Positions 19,964 through 33,200 of a DNA stretch of 64,000 nt are shown here, one piece after another. How positions within the stretch are numbered: position 1 is the stretch's first letter; the number at the start of each line of letters is the position of its first letter. The position numbers and the translations under genes are program-made. Source of the stretch: Aphanomyces cochlioides (taxonomy: Eukaryota > Oomycota > Saprolegniomycetes > Saprolegniales > Verrucalvaceae); assembly GCA_019828595.1 (NCBI GenBank), contig JAHQRK010000043.1:169965-233964 (forward strand), written 5' to 3'. The notes beneath the pieces were generated by a model. It worked only from the letters and a program-made list of their open reading frames with translations, was not told where the DNA came from and ran no database searches.

Positions 19964-22900
19964 TCATGAAACGGCGCTGTCAGGAATGGCGTGTTGACGT
20001 AACCAGCGGTCCGAAGATAGATGCTTGAGCACATTGAATACCTTGGTGTATCCCTTCTTGAGAGGGAGATCAACCAGGAGCTGTTGTAGATGTAGCTTGA
20101 TCAAAGAGGCAGCATGAATGGCAACTTCCATCGGACTCTTCGCTGTGAGGTCGGGTCGAAAGGTGCGATCGGCACGTTGGAGCCATATTTGATAATACAC
20201 GCAGGCTCGGACAATCGGCCAGATCTTCAGATAGCCACGGATGTAGTATCCATCGGACGGCTTGGGCGTCTCGTAGAACATTTCCAGACAAGTCGACGGA
20301 AAGGAACACTCGAGCAGTCGCTGGATTGTCTTGAAGAAATACCAAACAGATTGACCATATCCACAAGAGAACAGGAAATGCTCGTACGTCTCATTGACAC
20401 GACAGAAGACACACGTCGGCTTGGGGTCTTGGTACTGAAACAGATATTGCATGGCGTTGGCGCGGAGAAGGGTCTTGAAAATGAACTCTCCATATCGAGG
20501 GAGAATGTGGTCGGGTTGGAGGAAGGCGGCAAGTTGGGTAAGGCGCTTGGGGTCTTCGTAAAAGTTGGATGGCAGGTTGAGATGCTTGGTAGGAAGAATG
20601 GACGAGCTGACAGCTGGAGAAGCTCTGATCTTAGCCGATTTCGAAGTCGCAAGCGCCAACAAGATCGGACTCGAGTCAGGGTGAATCATCCAGTGCCATT
20701 CCATCCATTCAGAGCTTGGCGTCGGCAAGTGGAACACGGGAGCATCCTCTTCAGAAACAATCTCAAACAATCGTGATAACTTGGTCACCAAGATTGAGAT
20801 CCATTGTTTCGTTGGAGGGACAAAATTGGCTTGGCGGCAGGCACGGTTGATTTTGTCGAACAAGATCGAAGCTGGCCAAACTCGCTGACACGGAGTCAAC
20901 AAATGCGACAACTTCGTGATGTGAAGCGAAGCCAATACATTGGCTTGGTCTTGCGTCGATGTAGAGCACTGATCGTATAGGTCTTCGAGTCCAGGCAGAT
21001 ACGAGTTGTGCCAAAGGGGAATATCCAAAGATGAGATGTGATTTGGACAGCCGTACGGAGTCCAGCGGGATTCAAACCAGCTACTCAATAAGGCTTTCCA
21101 CATTGGAGTGATATTGGGATTCTTGTACAGTTGTCTGATGAATGCAGAAGAGCCATTTGCCAAGAGGAGATCTCGGGGGGACCCCATGGATGAAAAGCCT
21201 TCTCGAGGAGAGTATAGCCCGGCGTAATCCAGGCGGCCATGGCAGACTTGCGGGGTGGGGTGGTGATGGCTTGAATGCATCTGATCATGACAGAGCGGTT
21301 GTGTTGTTGCCATAAAGCAAGTGCATGGTGCAGGCCTAAGCCACCGGACTTCTTCGGCATGAATAGGATCTCCTTTTTGATCAAACGGAGGCCATGGACA
21401 GAGGAGGATGGGTTGATTTCTTCACCATGCATAAATTGAAGCATGGCCTTGTCGATCTTTTTGGCCAGGTCTTTGTCGGCAGGGACAAAAGCCAGTTGGT
21501 ACCATAACACAGGCAGACATATGCTTTGCAGGATAGTGACTTTTCCGGCCATGGTTCGAGCCTTGTAGAGCCACAAAGACAAGCGAGCCACAAACTTCTC
21601 AAACACGTAATTGAAACGTGCCAATGGAGAAAGATTGGGCGCAACCAAGATACCAAGAGCCTTCACGGGACTGTCGGAAGTAACTTGTAGTGAGGCAAGG
21701 TTCCCATTCAACTGGCTGTAGGTCAGAATTTGGGTCTTGTCGACGTTGAGTCGGAAACCAGACTTGTCGCAAAAGGTTTGAACCAATGCAAGCTGCCGGT
21801 GGAGGCACGTCTCATTTGCCGCATAGAGTTGCGAGTCGTCGGCAAAGTAACTCCCAGTGTGGTAGCGATCCCCACACTTGATGCCATAGTTGGAGTGTTG
21901 CCGTAGGAGTTGGCACATCGGTTCCAAAGCGATCACAAACAGAAGTGGCGACAGTGGATCACCTTGCAACACACCGCGTGAGATGTGAACTGGCTTGGAC
22001 AAGAAGCCGTTCACCAAGATGCGAGACTTGCGGCCCGAGTACAGTACGCGAACCATGTCAACAAAGGTTTCGGGAAAGCCATAGTGACGGAGGACGCGGA
22101 GCAAGTACGCGTGGTCCACGCGATCAAAAGCTTTCTCAAAGTCAAGCAGTGCCACCATCGAGGACGGACTGTGTAGTTTGATGTGGTGCAGCATGTCATC
22201 CAGTCGTGCAATATTGGTTTGGATATTGCTTCGACGGATAAAGCCTTGCTGGTCCGGGTGGATGATGTGTCGAATGTGGCGCTGGAGTCGATAAGCCAGA
22301 ATACTCGTCAGGATTTTCACATCCGTGTTGAGTAGGCTAATGGGCCGATAGTTCTTGGCTTGTGACTTGGGGCCTTTCTTGTGCAGCAACACCAGCGTAC
22401 TGACAAGTTGCATGGGAGTCAAGCGAGGGTGAGAATGGAGCTGGTGTGTGAATAGCAGCTCCAATACCAACGACCACTTGTGAGGTGCAAGTTTGAGGAC
22501 TTCGAATGGCAGAGCGTTGGGACCTGGCGCTGAGTTCGAACTGCTGTGTCGAATAGCATGATAGAACTCGTTGGCGCGCAAGGGAGCCGACAGCTCTTTC
22601 TGGGCTTGCTCTGGCAGTTGCTTGTGTCGAGTCAATGGGGTCAGAAATGACGACACTTCGTCTCCAGATCGCTGCACCTCGGGAGCTGCAAACAAGTCCT
22701 TGTAGTAGTCGACCAGGACGTCAGACATGCCTTGTTGATTGGAGACAACATTTCCATTGACATCCACCAACTCTTTGAAGACTGTCTTCTTCAAGGGGGT
22801 AGGGACAGGGGACATGAAGTGGAACTTGGACGAGCGCTCTGCTTTATACAAGTGAAGTTGGAACGCCTGGTCTTGACGAAACTGCTTGTCTCGATCTTGC

Positions 22901-24018
22901 AGCTCGTGAATTTGCTTTTGAAGGTCTCGCACTCGATCCACCAGCACTGAATCTTGACGCATGTTGGGGACTTGCAAAAGCGAAGCGATCTCGACAGCTA
23001 ACTTCTTCAACGGCAGACGTTGTTTCTCCAATCGTTGAGAATGGAATTCTTTGAGTTGGGAGCGGATATCATTGACCAGCATGTCGTAGGCCTTGGAGAT
23101 ATTGTGGAATGTTGGAGACTTGTCCAAAAATCGATCCAGACATCCATGAACAATCTCGGCCGCTCGTGGTAGACGAAGTAGCCAAGTTGGAGCTTTCCAT
23201 GATCCAGAGCCGTGGCGCAATGTTTGACGCTTTGTGATGATACGACAAGCCACGTGGTCAGCCTGTGGAACGTGTGGCATGTGCGTCGCCTTCCAATGAC
23301 GAAGACCCGCCAAGGTGGACGAACAAAAGATGTAGTCAAGTCGGTTGGTGAGTGTGGGACTTGTGAAGGCTCGTGCCACGGGGTTTTGACGGCGAAACAG
23401 ATCCACCAGAGACAAACTGTGCATCCATTGTTCCAGTTGAAGGGTGCCGGCCATGGTGGAGGTACTGGGTCTCAACGAATCCAAATCTTTGTTGAGAGTG
23501 CAGTTGAAATCTCCTCCAACAATGTGGAGCGCATGTGGAGGAAAGTCGCGTGGCAATTCTTCGAAGTAACTTGCTCGTTGTTGGAAGGCTGCCGGCGCAT
23601 AGATATTGTGGAGAACGACTGTCAGTGGACCCAGAGTACATCGCACTTGTAGATAACGACCACGAAGCACTGGGTTGTCATGAGGGACTTGAGTGGCGTT
23701 CTTCAAAGGAGAGTGAGGATGTATCAACGTAGCCAGACCTCCAGTGGCTGGCGACGTGGATACTTCAGGGTAAATAGGCTCTTCAAAGAACAAAGAGCCT
23801 TCGTGGTTTGTGATGCGTTGCCAATGGAACGCAACACGGTCGTGGAGACTTGGCGTGCGGAAACGGGTTTCTTGGATAAAGGAAACGTCGTGAGCACTTG
23901 ATAGTTTGTCGATGATGTACCGATGACTGTTGGAGAAGCCATTGGTGTTGAGGGAGATGATTTGTGGGTCCCAGTCCACGAGTTCAGTTGGGACATCGGA
24001 GAAGTTGTTGTCAATCAT
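19964..24018 (-). pseudogene. LINE ORF2 (endonuclease/RT), copy 3, frameshifted after the RT domain
   Basis: This is the same polyprotein as ORF2 of copy 2, starting at ATG 24018. Endonuclease and reverse transcriptase motifs, including FADD and RGVLQGDPLS, are intact. One A is missing after a run of six G near 21180. The frame is therefore lost after about residue 946 and ends at 21085 with a short unrelated tail. The region downstream of the break, including the CCHC zinc finger, is open in another frame from about 21200 to the stop at 19964. Adding one base gives 4056 nt, the same as copy 2. About a dozen amino-acid differences from copy 2 were seen. The break is beside a homopolymer, so sequencing error is possible. 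Confidence 0.88.
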
Positions 24019-24096
24019 CACGAGTACAGATGAAAATGAGTAGAATGGAGGGGTCAGAGGGGAGGTTGAAATGGATTGAAGCAGGAGATAGAAGCC
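24019..24096 (-). other. ORF1-ORF2 intergenic gap, copy 3
   Basis: 78 nt, the same as the gap at 161-238 in copy 1, so this is the likely ancestral spacing of the family. Confidence 0.65.
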
Positions 24097-27000
24097 TTAG
24101 AGTTGATCGTCCTCCAAATCGAGGGGATCAATTTCGTCGGCGTTCATGGAGTGGTGAGCTTTGCTGCAGAGCTCGTCGATGTGGTAATTGTTGGTGATGC
24201 TTTTGAGCATCGAGATGGCCGACAAGACGGGAGCCGGCAAAGTGAACTTCTCGAGATTGTCGCTGAAGTTTTCGATCAAAGCAAACAGCAACCAGTCCGT
24301 CAAGCAGTTGGTGTCAGGCAATCTTGTTGCTTCTTGGTTCAATAGAACAGTCAGTGCCTCCGAGTTTGTGTAGAGGTCTGGGGCCCGATTTGAGAGGAAT
24401 AAGTCAATCGTAGCAAGTGCAAAGAGGATGCGCTTGATCTCTGGTATGTCCGTGGTCAATTCTTCCAAGATTTCTGACGGGTGAATCTTGTATTGAGCCA
24501 TGAAGTTGACGTGATGTTTGTAGTTGTGAGGCTTGCCTTGAGCTTTTAACAAAGCCATCTTGCGCTCAATAGTCTTGGTTGCAACAAGTGACTGAAACAA
24601 ACTGAGGTCTTCATCTTGTGCGTACATAGCATGTGCAACGAGCTGAGGATCATCTCGCAAAATGCGTTGACATTCGGTGATACTGCCTTCGACTTTCTTA
24701 TCTCGAATGATCTTCTTCGCCAATTCGAGGTGGGCTGCAGCAGACTTGTTAAGTCGTTGTTTCTTCGCTTTGCCTTTGGTCTTTTTCGGGCGTGGCGCAC
24801 TTGAATCGTCCAATACAATTCGAGGCACTGCAAAGTCTTCAAACGAGAGTTCCACGTCGTCTTCTTCGAGGATATGAAAACGGTTGGATGTCGGCAGGGG
24901 ATCCAAACGTGGGGACGAAGGCAAAGTACGTTTTGGAGCTGGTCCAGACCGGTAGCCCGTTACCAATTGAAGGTCCAGCGAGTTCTTGGGCTGCTCACTT
25001 GGTGGAGCAAGAGCGGGCGATTCGTTGGTAGACATTTCCACATCTTCTTGTTGTTTGTCTTGTCCATTGTTGTTAGGGGGATCGCTGTCACCAGACATAT
25101 CGACATCAGAGCCATGAGAAGGAGCTGTTGGCTGTGGTTGTTCATCTTGACGATCTCCAGATGCCTCAGTTGAGTCGGCCTCGCCTTCCGCATTTGTTCC
25201 AGGGTCTTGGTCATGATCGTCTCCATCATGTTCAGGTTCTTTTTCTCCTGACGGAGGAGATTTTGCCGCTGCCTTGGCCGCTTTTGCCTTCGCTTTTTCA
25301 GCCTTGGCCTCTGCACGTCGTGAAACAATCGACGGAGGCAATGTCTTGTTCAGAGCAGCGATCTTGTGCTGAAACACGACGACAAAAGGCTGACCCGACG
25401 GATCCGTAATGGTGATTTCGCGTAGTGCGTCGCCGGATTTTGGCACCAACACTGCAGGAGGCGCAGACGACTTGAAAATGACTCTCAAATGCGGCGACTT
25501 GATGTTCTGACCAGCAGTAGGGTTGAATGCTGCTATCACTGACTTGGTCAATGCAGCCATTTTCTTGACAATCGCCTTGGCCATCGAAGGGTGACTGACC
25601 TTGTTGAACGTAACGTAGTAGTTGTTGCCATAACGCGAGTACTTGGGAACCAGGAAGTCTTTGCCACCAAGTCGAAACGTTGTGCCTCCCATTTCCGCGC
25701 ACGTAGACAAGTTGTAACTTGAGATCACAATGGTCTGTGGGTTCTTCTTGTGGATCAAAATGTTCGGAAATTTGGAGCCCCATAACGAACCAGGATTTTC
25801 CTTGACAAATTGATCGCAGATGACTTTTTCGGACCAGTCCTTGTAGGCTTCGCCCAACTTGACTGTGAGCTCGTACACTTGGGACTGGGGAGTGAGCAAA
25901 ATGTTTTCAATGAAGGCGTCCATGTCACCAGAGTCTTTGTAGAATGCGTCCGCCATGGCCTCGCATCGCGCAATATCGTCATCGGCAATAGCATGAGCAC
26001 CAGTGTTGCGATGTTTCGCGCCTTTGGGAGCATTGCCTTGCTTGGAATCTTTCTTGGACGAAGCTGAATCCTTGCCGGGAGTCTTTTGCGTCCATGGATT
26101 GGCCTTTTCAGCGTTTTGTTGCTTGATCGCCTCGTATTTTGTCTGCCGTGGTAGGAGGATCAACAGCGCCATTTCCTTGAGCAACGGATTTGTCGACAAT
26201 GTCTTGATTTGACTGGTCATTGTCATTGTTTGTCGATTGTTCCTCTTGAATAACTTCTCCAGGAGTATCACACGGCTTCGCTTGGCCGTTAATGTCGCCT
26301 GACCCATCAACCTCCGAGTGAATTTGAGTATTTCCCTCGTCGGTTAAGGCTTCGGTTTCAGTAGAATCCTTCCCCTCGGCGTCTCCAGAGACCATATCCA
26401 CGTCCTCTTGAGATTGTTCTTCTTCCTCTCCCGTTCTAGGAGGCTCAGCACAGGGGGCGACGCGGTTGGTGGCTGCTGGCTCAGTCCCATTGGTCACGAG
26501 AAAGGCCGGGGCCAGACCCCCAGTGACAGGGGTAGAAGGGGAATCCATGCCATCCCCGCAGCACGGTGACTGGGGTACACCATTGCTCCGGCGAGAACCC
26601 AAATCGGGATACCGCCCCCGCCCCTCCGAAGAGGCCCCTGGGGGGAAGTAGACAGAACCGCAGGGTGTGCCCATAGGGGGGGCCCTCGTAGCCTCTAGGG
26701 CTGGCATGGACCCCGTTTTCTCGCCGCCTTCACTGGGGATCGACTCCAATTGGAGTCCAGGGAAGCAGCCACCACAGGCACAAGGCCCCAGTGGTTCGCC
26801 CTCCTGAGTGAGGGCTTCGCTAGACAAGTTAACGACAGTGGTCTGGGGGTCAACCACTGACCCACTGAGGTTGACCCCCCCTGGAACTCCGGCGAGTGGA
26901 GCACCAGGTGAAGCGCTGGTGGAGCGAGACGCAGATTGGTCTCCAGAGACGCTGTTGGGGTCGAACTCGACCTCCACTTCGGCCCTAGGGTTAGGTGTAG

Positions 27001-27133
27001 AGACATTACTCACACCACTTCCGCCATCCTGATTGGACGACGAAAGTGGGTGAGGTGATACAATACCTGGAATGATGGTGACTCCGTGAGTGTTGGTCTC
27101 ACGGAGCTCGGAACAGCTGTTGGCGTTGGACAT
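24097..27133 (-). pseudogene. LINE ORF1 (gag-like), copy 3, one frameshift
   Basis: ORF1 starts at ATG 27133 and runs open for about 336 codons, to a 2-nt deletion near 26123 where copies 1 and 2 read GTTGCTCTTG. That frame stops at 26108. The remaining two thirds, with the unknown core, the Lys/Ala helix, the NRFHILEEDD segment and the helical C-terminus, continue in another frame to the stop at 24097. With two bases restored the length is 3039 nt, equal to repaired copy 1. This lesion is not in a simple homopolymer, so a real mutation is more likely than a read error. Confidence 0.87.
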
Positions 27134-27195
27134 TTTGAGCGCGGCGGCACTTGATAACTTCTTGACTTGAGGGGTACGAGGCAAATTCGGAAGTC
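27134..27195 (-). other. LINE 5' leader, copy 3
   Basis: About 61 nt between the 5' terminus and the ORF1 ATG, in the same open frame as in the other copies. A satellite-derived ATG at 27202 lies in frame 69 nt upstream of the ORF1 ATG. Confidence 0.6.
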
Positions 27196-27210
27196 GATGC
27201 ATTTTGTGGG
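27196..27210. repeat. Target-site duplication, right copy, LINE copy 3
   Basis: Identical to 19803-19817 over 15 bp and continuous with satellite GTATG to its right. Confidence 0.92.
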
Positions 27211-30200
27211 GTATGATTGGGACTATCGCGTGTTGATTTCGGACCAAGTTGATGCTTGGTCGTCCACCACACGAGCATGACACCTTTCAAACATGCCAGA
27301 CGTGGCGAGTGGGTATCTCGATGGGGTCGAGATGTGCATGTGGCACGTGGGTACCAAAAGTGGAGAAAAAGTGGCATCGAGATGCATTTTGTGGGGTATG
27401 ATTGGGACTATCGCGTGTTGATTTCGGACCAAGTTGATGCTTGGTCGTCCACCACACGAGCATGACACCTTTCAAACATGCCAGACGTGGCGAGTGGGTA
27501 TCTCGATGGGGTCGAGATGTGCATGTGGCACGTGGGTACCAAAAGTGGAGAAAAAGTGGCATCGAGATGCATTTTGTGGGGTATGCTTGGGACTATCGCG
27601 TGTTGATTTCGGACCAAGTTGATGCTTGGTCGTCCACCACACGAGCATGACACCTTTCAAACATGCCAGACGTGGCGAGTGGGTATCTCGATGGGGTCGA
27701 GATGTGCATGTGGCACGTGGGTACCAAAAGTGGAGAAAAAGTGGCATCGAGATGCATTTTGTGGGGTATGATTGGGACTATCGCGTGTTGATTTCGGACC
27801 AAGTTGATGCTTGGTCGTCCACCACACGAGCATGACACCTTTCAAACATGCCAGACGTGGCGAGTGGGTATCTCGATGGGGTCGAGATGTGCATGTGGCA
27901 CGTGGGTACCAAAAGTGGAGAAAAAGTGGCATCGAGATGCATTTTGTGGGGTATGATTGGGACTATCGCGTGTTGATTTCGGACCAAGTTGATGCTTGGT
28001 CGTCCACCACACGAGCATGACACCTTTCAAACATGCCAGACGTGGCGAGTGGGTATCTCGATGGGGTCGAGATGTGCATGTGGCACGTGGGTACCAAAAG
28101 TGGAGAAAAAGTGGCATCGAGATGCATTTTGTGGGGTATGATTGGGACTATCGCGTGTTGATTTCGGACCAAGTTGATGCTTGGTCGTCCACCACACGAG
28201 CATGACACCTTTCAAACATGCCAGACGTGGCGAGTGGGTATCTCGATGGGGTCGAGATGTGCATGTGGCACGTGGGTACCAAAAGTGGAGAAAAAGTGGC
28301 ATCGAGATGCATTTTGTGGGGTATGATTGGGACTATCGCGTGTTGATTTCGGACCAAGTTGATGCTTGGTCGTCCACCACACGAGCATGACACCTTTCAA
28401 ACATGCCAGACGTGGCGAGTGGGTATCTCGATGGGGTCGAGATGTGCATGTGGCACGTGGGTACCAAAAGTGGAGAAAAAGTGGCATCGAGATGCATTTT
28501 GTGGGGTATGATTGGGACTATCGCGTGTTGATTTCGGACCAAGTTGATGCTTGGTCGTCCACCACACGAGCATGACACCTTTCAAACATGCCAGACGTGG
28601 CGAGTGGGTATCTCGATGGGGTCGAGATGTGCATGTGGCACGTGGGTACCAAAAGTGGAGAAAAAGTGGCATCGAGATGCATTTTGTGGGGTATGATTGG
28701 GACTATCGCGTGTTGATTTCGGACCAAGTTGATGCTTGGTCGTCCACCACACGAGCATGACACCTTTCAAACATGCCAGACGTGGCGAGTGGGTATCTCG
28801 ATGGGGTCGAGATGTGCATGTGGCACGTGGGTACCAAAAGTGGAGAAAAAGTGGCATCGAGATGCATTTTGTGGGGTATGATTGGGACTATCGCGTGTTG
28901 ATTTCGGACCAAGTTGATGCTTGGTCGTCCACCACACGAGCATGACACCTTTCAAACATGCCAGACGTGGCGAGTGGGTATCTCGATGGGGTCGAGATGT
29001 GCATGTGGCACGTGGGTACCAAAAGTGGAGAAAAAGTGGCATCGAGATGCATTTTGTGGGGTATGATTGGGACTATCGCGTGTTGATTTCGGACCAAGTT
29101 GATGCTTGGTCGTCCACCACACGAGCATGACACCTTTCAAACATGCCAGACGTGGCGAGTGGGTATCTCGATGGGGTCGAGATGTGCATGTGGCACGTGG
29201 GTACCAAAAGTGGAGAAAAAGTGGCATCGAGATGCATTTTGTGGGGTATGCTTGGGACTATCGCGTGTTGATTTCGGACCAAGTTGATGCTTGGTCGTCC
29301 ACCACACGAGCATGACACCTTTCAAACATGCCAGACGTGGCGAGTGGGTATCTCGATGGGGTCGAGATGTGCATGTGGCACGTGGGTACCAAAAGTGGAG
29401 AAAAAGTGGCATCGAGATGCATTTTGTGGGGTATGATTGGGACTATCGCGTGTTGATTTCGGACCAAGTTGATGCTTGGTCGTCCACCACACGAGCATGA
29501 CACCTTTCAAACATGCCAGACGTGGCGAGTGGGTATCTCGATGGGGTCGAGATGTGCATGTGGCACGTGGGTACCAAAAGTGGAGAAAAAGTGGCATCGA
29601 GATGCATTTTGTGGGGTATGATTGGGACTATCGCGTGTTGATTTCGGACCAAGTTGATGCTTGGTCGTCCACCACACGAGCATGACACCTTTCAAACATG
29701 CCAGACGTGGCGAGTGGGTATCTCGATGGGGTCGAGATGTGCATGTGGCACGTGGGTACCAAAAGTGGAGAAAAAGTGGCATCGAGATGCATTTTGTGGG
29801 GTATGATTGGGACTATCGCGTGTTGATTTCGGACCAAGTTGATGCTTGGTCGTCCACCACACGAGCATGACACCTTTCAAACATGCCAGACGTGGCGAGT
29901 GGGTATCTCGATGGGGTCGAGATGTGCATGTGGCACGTGGGTACCAAAAGTGGAGAAAAAGTGGCATCGAGATGCATTTTGTGGGGTATGATTGGGACTA
30001 TCGCGTGTTGATTTCGGACCAAGTTGATGCTTGGTCGTCCACCACACGAGCATGACACCTTTCAAACATGCCAGACGTGGCGAGTGGGTATCTCGATGGG
30101 GTCGAGATGTGCATGTGGCACGTGGGTACCAAAAGTGGAGAAAAAGTGGCATCGAGATGCATTTTGTGGGGTATGATTGGGACTATCGCGTGTTGATTTC

Positions 30201-33200
30201 GGACCAAGTTGATGCTTGGTCGTCCACCACACGAGCATGACACCTTTCAAACATGCCAGACGTGGCGAGTGGGTATCTCGATGGGGTCGAGATGTGCATG
30301 TGGCACGTGGGTACCAAAAGTGGAGAAAAAGTGGCATCGAGATGCATTTTGTGGGGTATGATTGGGACTATCGCGTGTTGATTTCGGACCAAGTTGATGC
30401 TTGGTCGTCCACCACACGAGCATGACACCTTTCAAACATGCCAGACGTGGCGAGTGGGTATCTCGATGGGGTCGAGATGTGCATGTGGCACGTGGGTACC
30501 AAAAGTGGAGAAAAAGTGGCATCGAGATGCATTTTGTGGGGTATGATTGGGACTATCGCGTGTTGATTTCGGACCAAGTTGATGCTTGGTCGTCCACCAC
30601 ACGAGCATGACACCTTTCAAACATGCCAGACGTGGCGAGTGGGTATCTCGATGGGGTCGAGATGTGCATGTGGCACGTGGGTACCAAAAGTGGAGAAAAA
30701 GTGGCATCGAGATGCATTTTGTGGGGTATGATTGGGACTATCGCGTGTTGATTTCGGACCAAGTTGATGCTTGGTCGTCCACCACACGAGCATGACACCT
30801 TTCAAACATGCCAGACGTGGCGAGTGGGTATCTCGATGGGGTCGAGATGTGCATGTGGCACGTGGGTACCAAAAGTGGAGAAAAAGTGGCATCGAGATGC
30901 ATTTTGTGGGGTATGCTTGGGACTATCGCGTGTTGATTTCGGACCAAGTTGATGCTTGGTCGTCCACCACACGAGCATGACACCTTTCAAACATGCCAGA
31001 CGTGGCGAGTGGGTATCTCGATGGGGTCGAGATGTGCATGTGGCACGTGGGTACCAAAAGTGGAGAAAAAGTGGCATCGAGATGCATTTTGTGGGGTATG
31101 ATTGGGACTATCGCGTGTTGATTCGGACCAAGTTGATGCTTGGTCGTCCACCACACGAGCATGACACCTTTCAAACATGCCAGACGTGGCGAGTGGGTAT
31201 CTCGATGGGGTCGAGATGTGCATGTGGCACGTGGGTACCAAAAGTGGAGAAAAAGTGGCATCGAGATGCATTTTGTGGGGTATGATTGGGACTATCGCGT
31301 GTTGATTTCGGACCAAGTTGATGCTTGGTCGTCCACCACACGAGCATGACACCTTTCAAACATGCCAGACGTGGCGAGTGGGTATCTCGATGGGGTCGAG
31401 ATGTGCATGTGGCACGTGGGTACCAAAAGTGGAGAAAAAGTGGCATCGAGATGCATTTTGTGGGGTATGCTTGGGACTATCGCGTGTTGATTTCGGACCA
31501 AGTTGATGCTTGGTCGTCCACCACACGAGCATGACACCTTTCAAACATGCCAGACGTGGCGAGTGGGTATCTCGATGGGGTCGAGATGTGCATGTGGCAC
31601 GTGGGTACCAAAAGTGGAGAGAAAAGTGGCATCGAGATGCATTTTGTGGGGTATGATTGGGACTATCGCGTGTTGATTTCGGACCAAGTTGATGCTTGGT
31701 CGTCCACCACACGAGCATGACACCTTTCAAACATGCCAGACGTGGCGAGTGGGTATCTCGATGGGGTCGAGATGTGCATGTGGCACGTGGGTACCAAAAG
31801 TGGAGAAAAAGTGGCATCGAGATGCATTTTGTGGGGTATGATTGGGACTATCGCGTGTTGATTTCGGACCAAGTTGATGCTTGGTCGTCCACCACACGAG
31901 CATGACACCTTTCAAACATGCCAGACGTGGCGAGTGGGTATCTCGATGGGGTCGAGATGTGCATGTGGCACGTGGGTACCAAAAGTGGAGAAAAAGTGGC
32001 ATCGAGATGCATTTTGTGGGGTATGCTTGGGACTATCGCGTGTTGATTTCGGACCAAGTTGATGCTTGGTCGTCCACCACACGAGCATGACACCTTTCAA
32101 ACATGCCAGACGTGGCGAGTGGGTATCTCGATGGGGTCGAGATGTGCATGTGGCACGTGGGTACCAAAAGTGGAGAAAAAGTGGCATCGAGATGCATTTT
32201 GTGGGGTATGATTGGGACTATCGCGTGTTGATTTCGGACCAAGTTGATGCTTGGTCGTCCACCACACGAGCATGACACCTTTCAAACATGCCAGACGTGG
32301 CGAGTGGGTATCTCGATGGGGTCGAGATGTGCATGTGGCACGTGGGTACCAAAAGTGGAGAAAAAGTGGCATCGAGATGCATTTTGTGGGGTATGATTGG
32401 GACTATCGCGTGTTGATTTCGGACCAAGTTGATGCTTGGTCGTCCACCACACGAGCATGACACCTTTCAAACATGCCAGACGTGGCGAGTGGGTATCTCG
32501 ATGGGGTCGAGATGTGCATGTGGCACGTGGGTACCAAAAGTGGAGAAAAAGTGGCATCGAGATGCATTTTGTGGGGTATGCTTGGGACTATCGCGTGTTG
32601 ATTTCGGACCAAGTTGATGCTTGGTCGTCCACCACACGAGCATGACACCTTTCAAACATGCCAGACGTGGCGAGTGGGTATCTCGATGGGGTCGAGATGT
32701 GCATGTGGCACGTGGGTACCAAAAGTGGAGAAAAAGTGGCATCGAGATGCATTTTGTGGGGTATGATTGGGACTATCGCGTGTTGATTTCGGACCAAGTT
32801 GATGCTTGGTCGTCCACCACACGAGCATGACACCTTTCAAACATGCCAGACGTGGCGAGTGGGTATCTCGATGGGGTCGAGATGTGCATGTGGCACGTGG
32901 GTACCAAAAGTGGAGAAAAAGTGGCATCGAGATGCATTTTGTGGGGTATGATTGGGACTATCGCGTGTTGATTTCGGACCAAGTTGATGCTTGGTCGTCC
33001 ACCACACGAGCATGACACCTTTCAAACATGCCAGACGTGGCGAGTGGGTATCTCGATGGGGTCGAGATGTGCATGTGGCACGTGGGTACCAAAAGTGGAG
33101 AAAAAGTGGCATCGAGATGCATTTTGTGGGGTATGCTTGGGACTATCGCGTGTTGATTTCGGACCAAGTTGATGCTTGGTCGTCCACCACACGAGCATGA

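Larger units (their letters stand above)
19818..27195 (-). mobile_element. Full-length non-LTR retrotransposon (L1-like LINE), copy 3
   Basis: A complete element of 7,378 bp in the same orientation and with the same termini as copy 2. It is inserted at the second TGGGG tract of the monomer with a 15-bp duplication. One non-matching C (27195) sits at the 5' junction. Because its target position differs from that of copy 2, it is an independent insertion and not a segmental duplicate. Both ORFs carry a single frameshift: ORF1 a 2-nt deletion near 26123 and ORF2 a 1-nt deletion near 21180. Confidence 0.96.

Noticed and set aside
6797..27195. Copies 2 and 3 as one segmental duplication
   Set aside because: They sit at different positions of the monomer with different duplications, so they are separate insertions.
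1..27195. LTR retrotransposon or virus
   Set aside because: No long terminal repeats, integrase, protease or capsid-type domain. The APE endonuclease plus RT, with target duplications and variable satellite context, identify a LINE.
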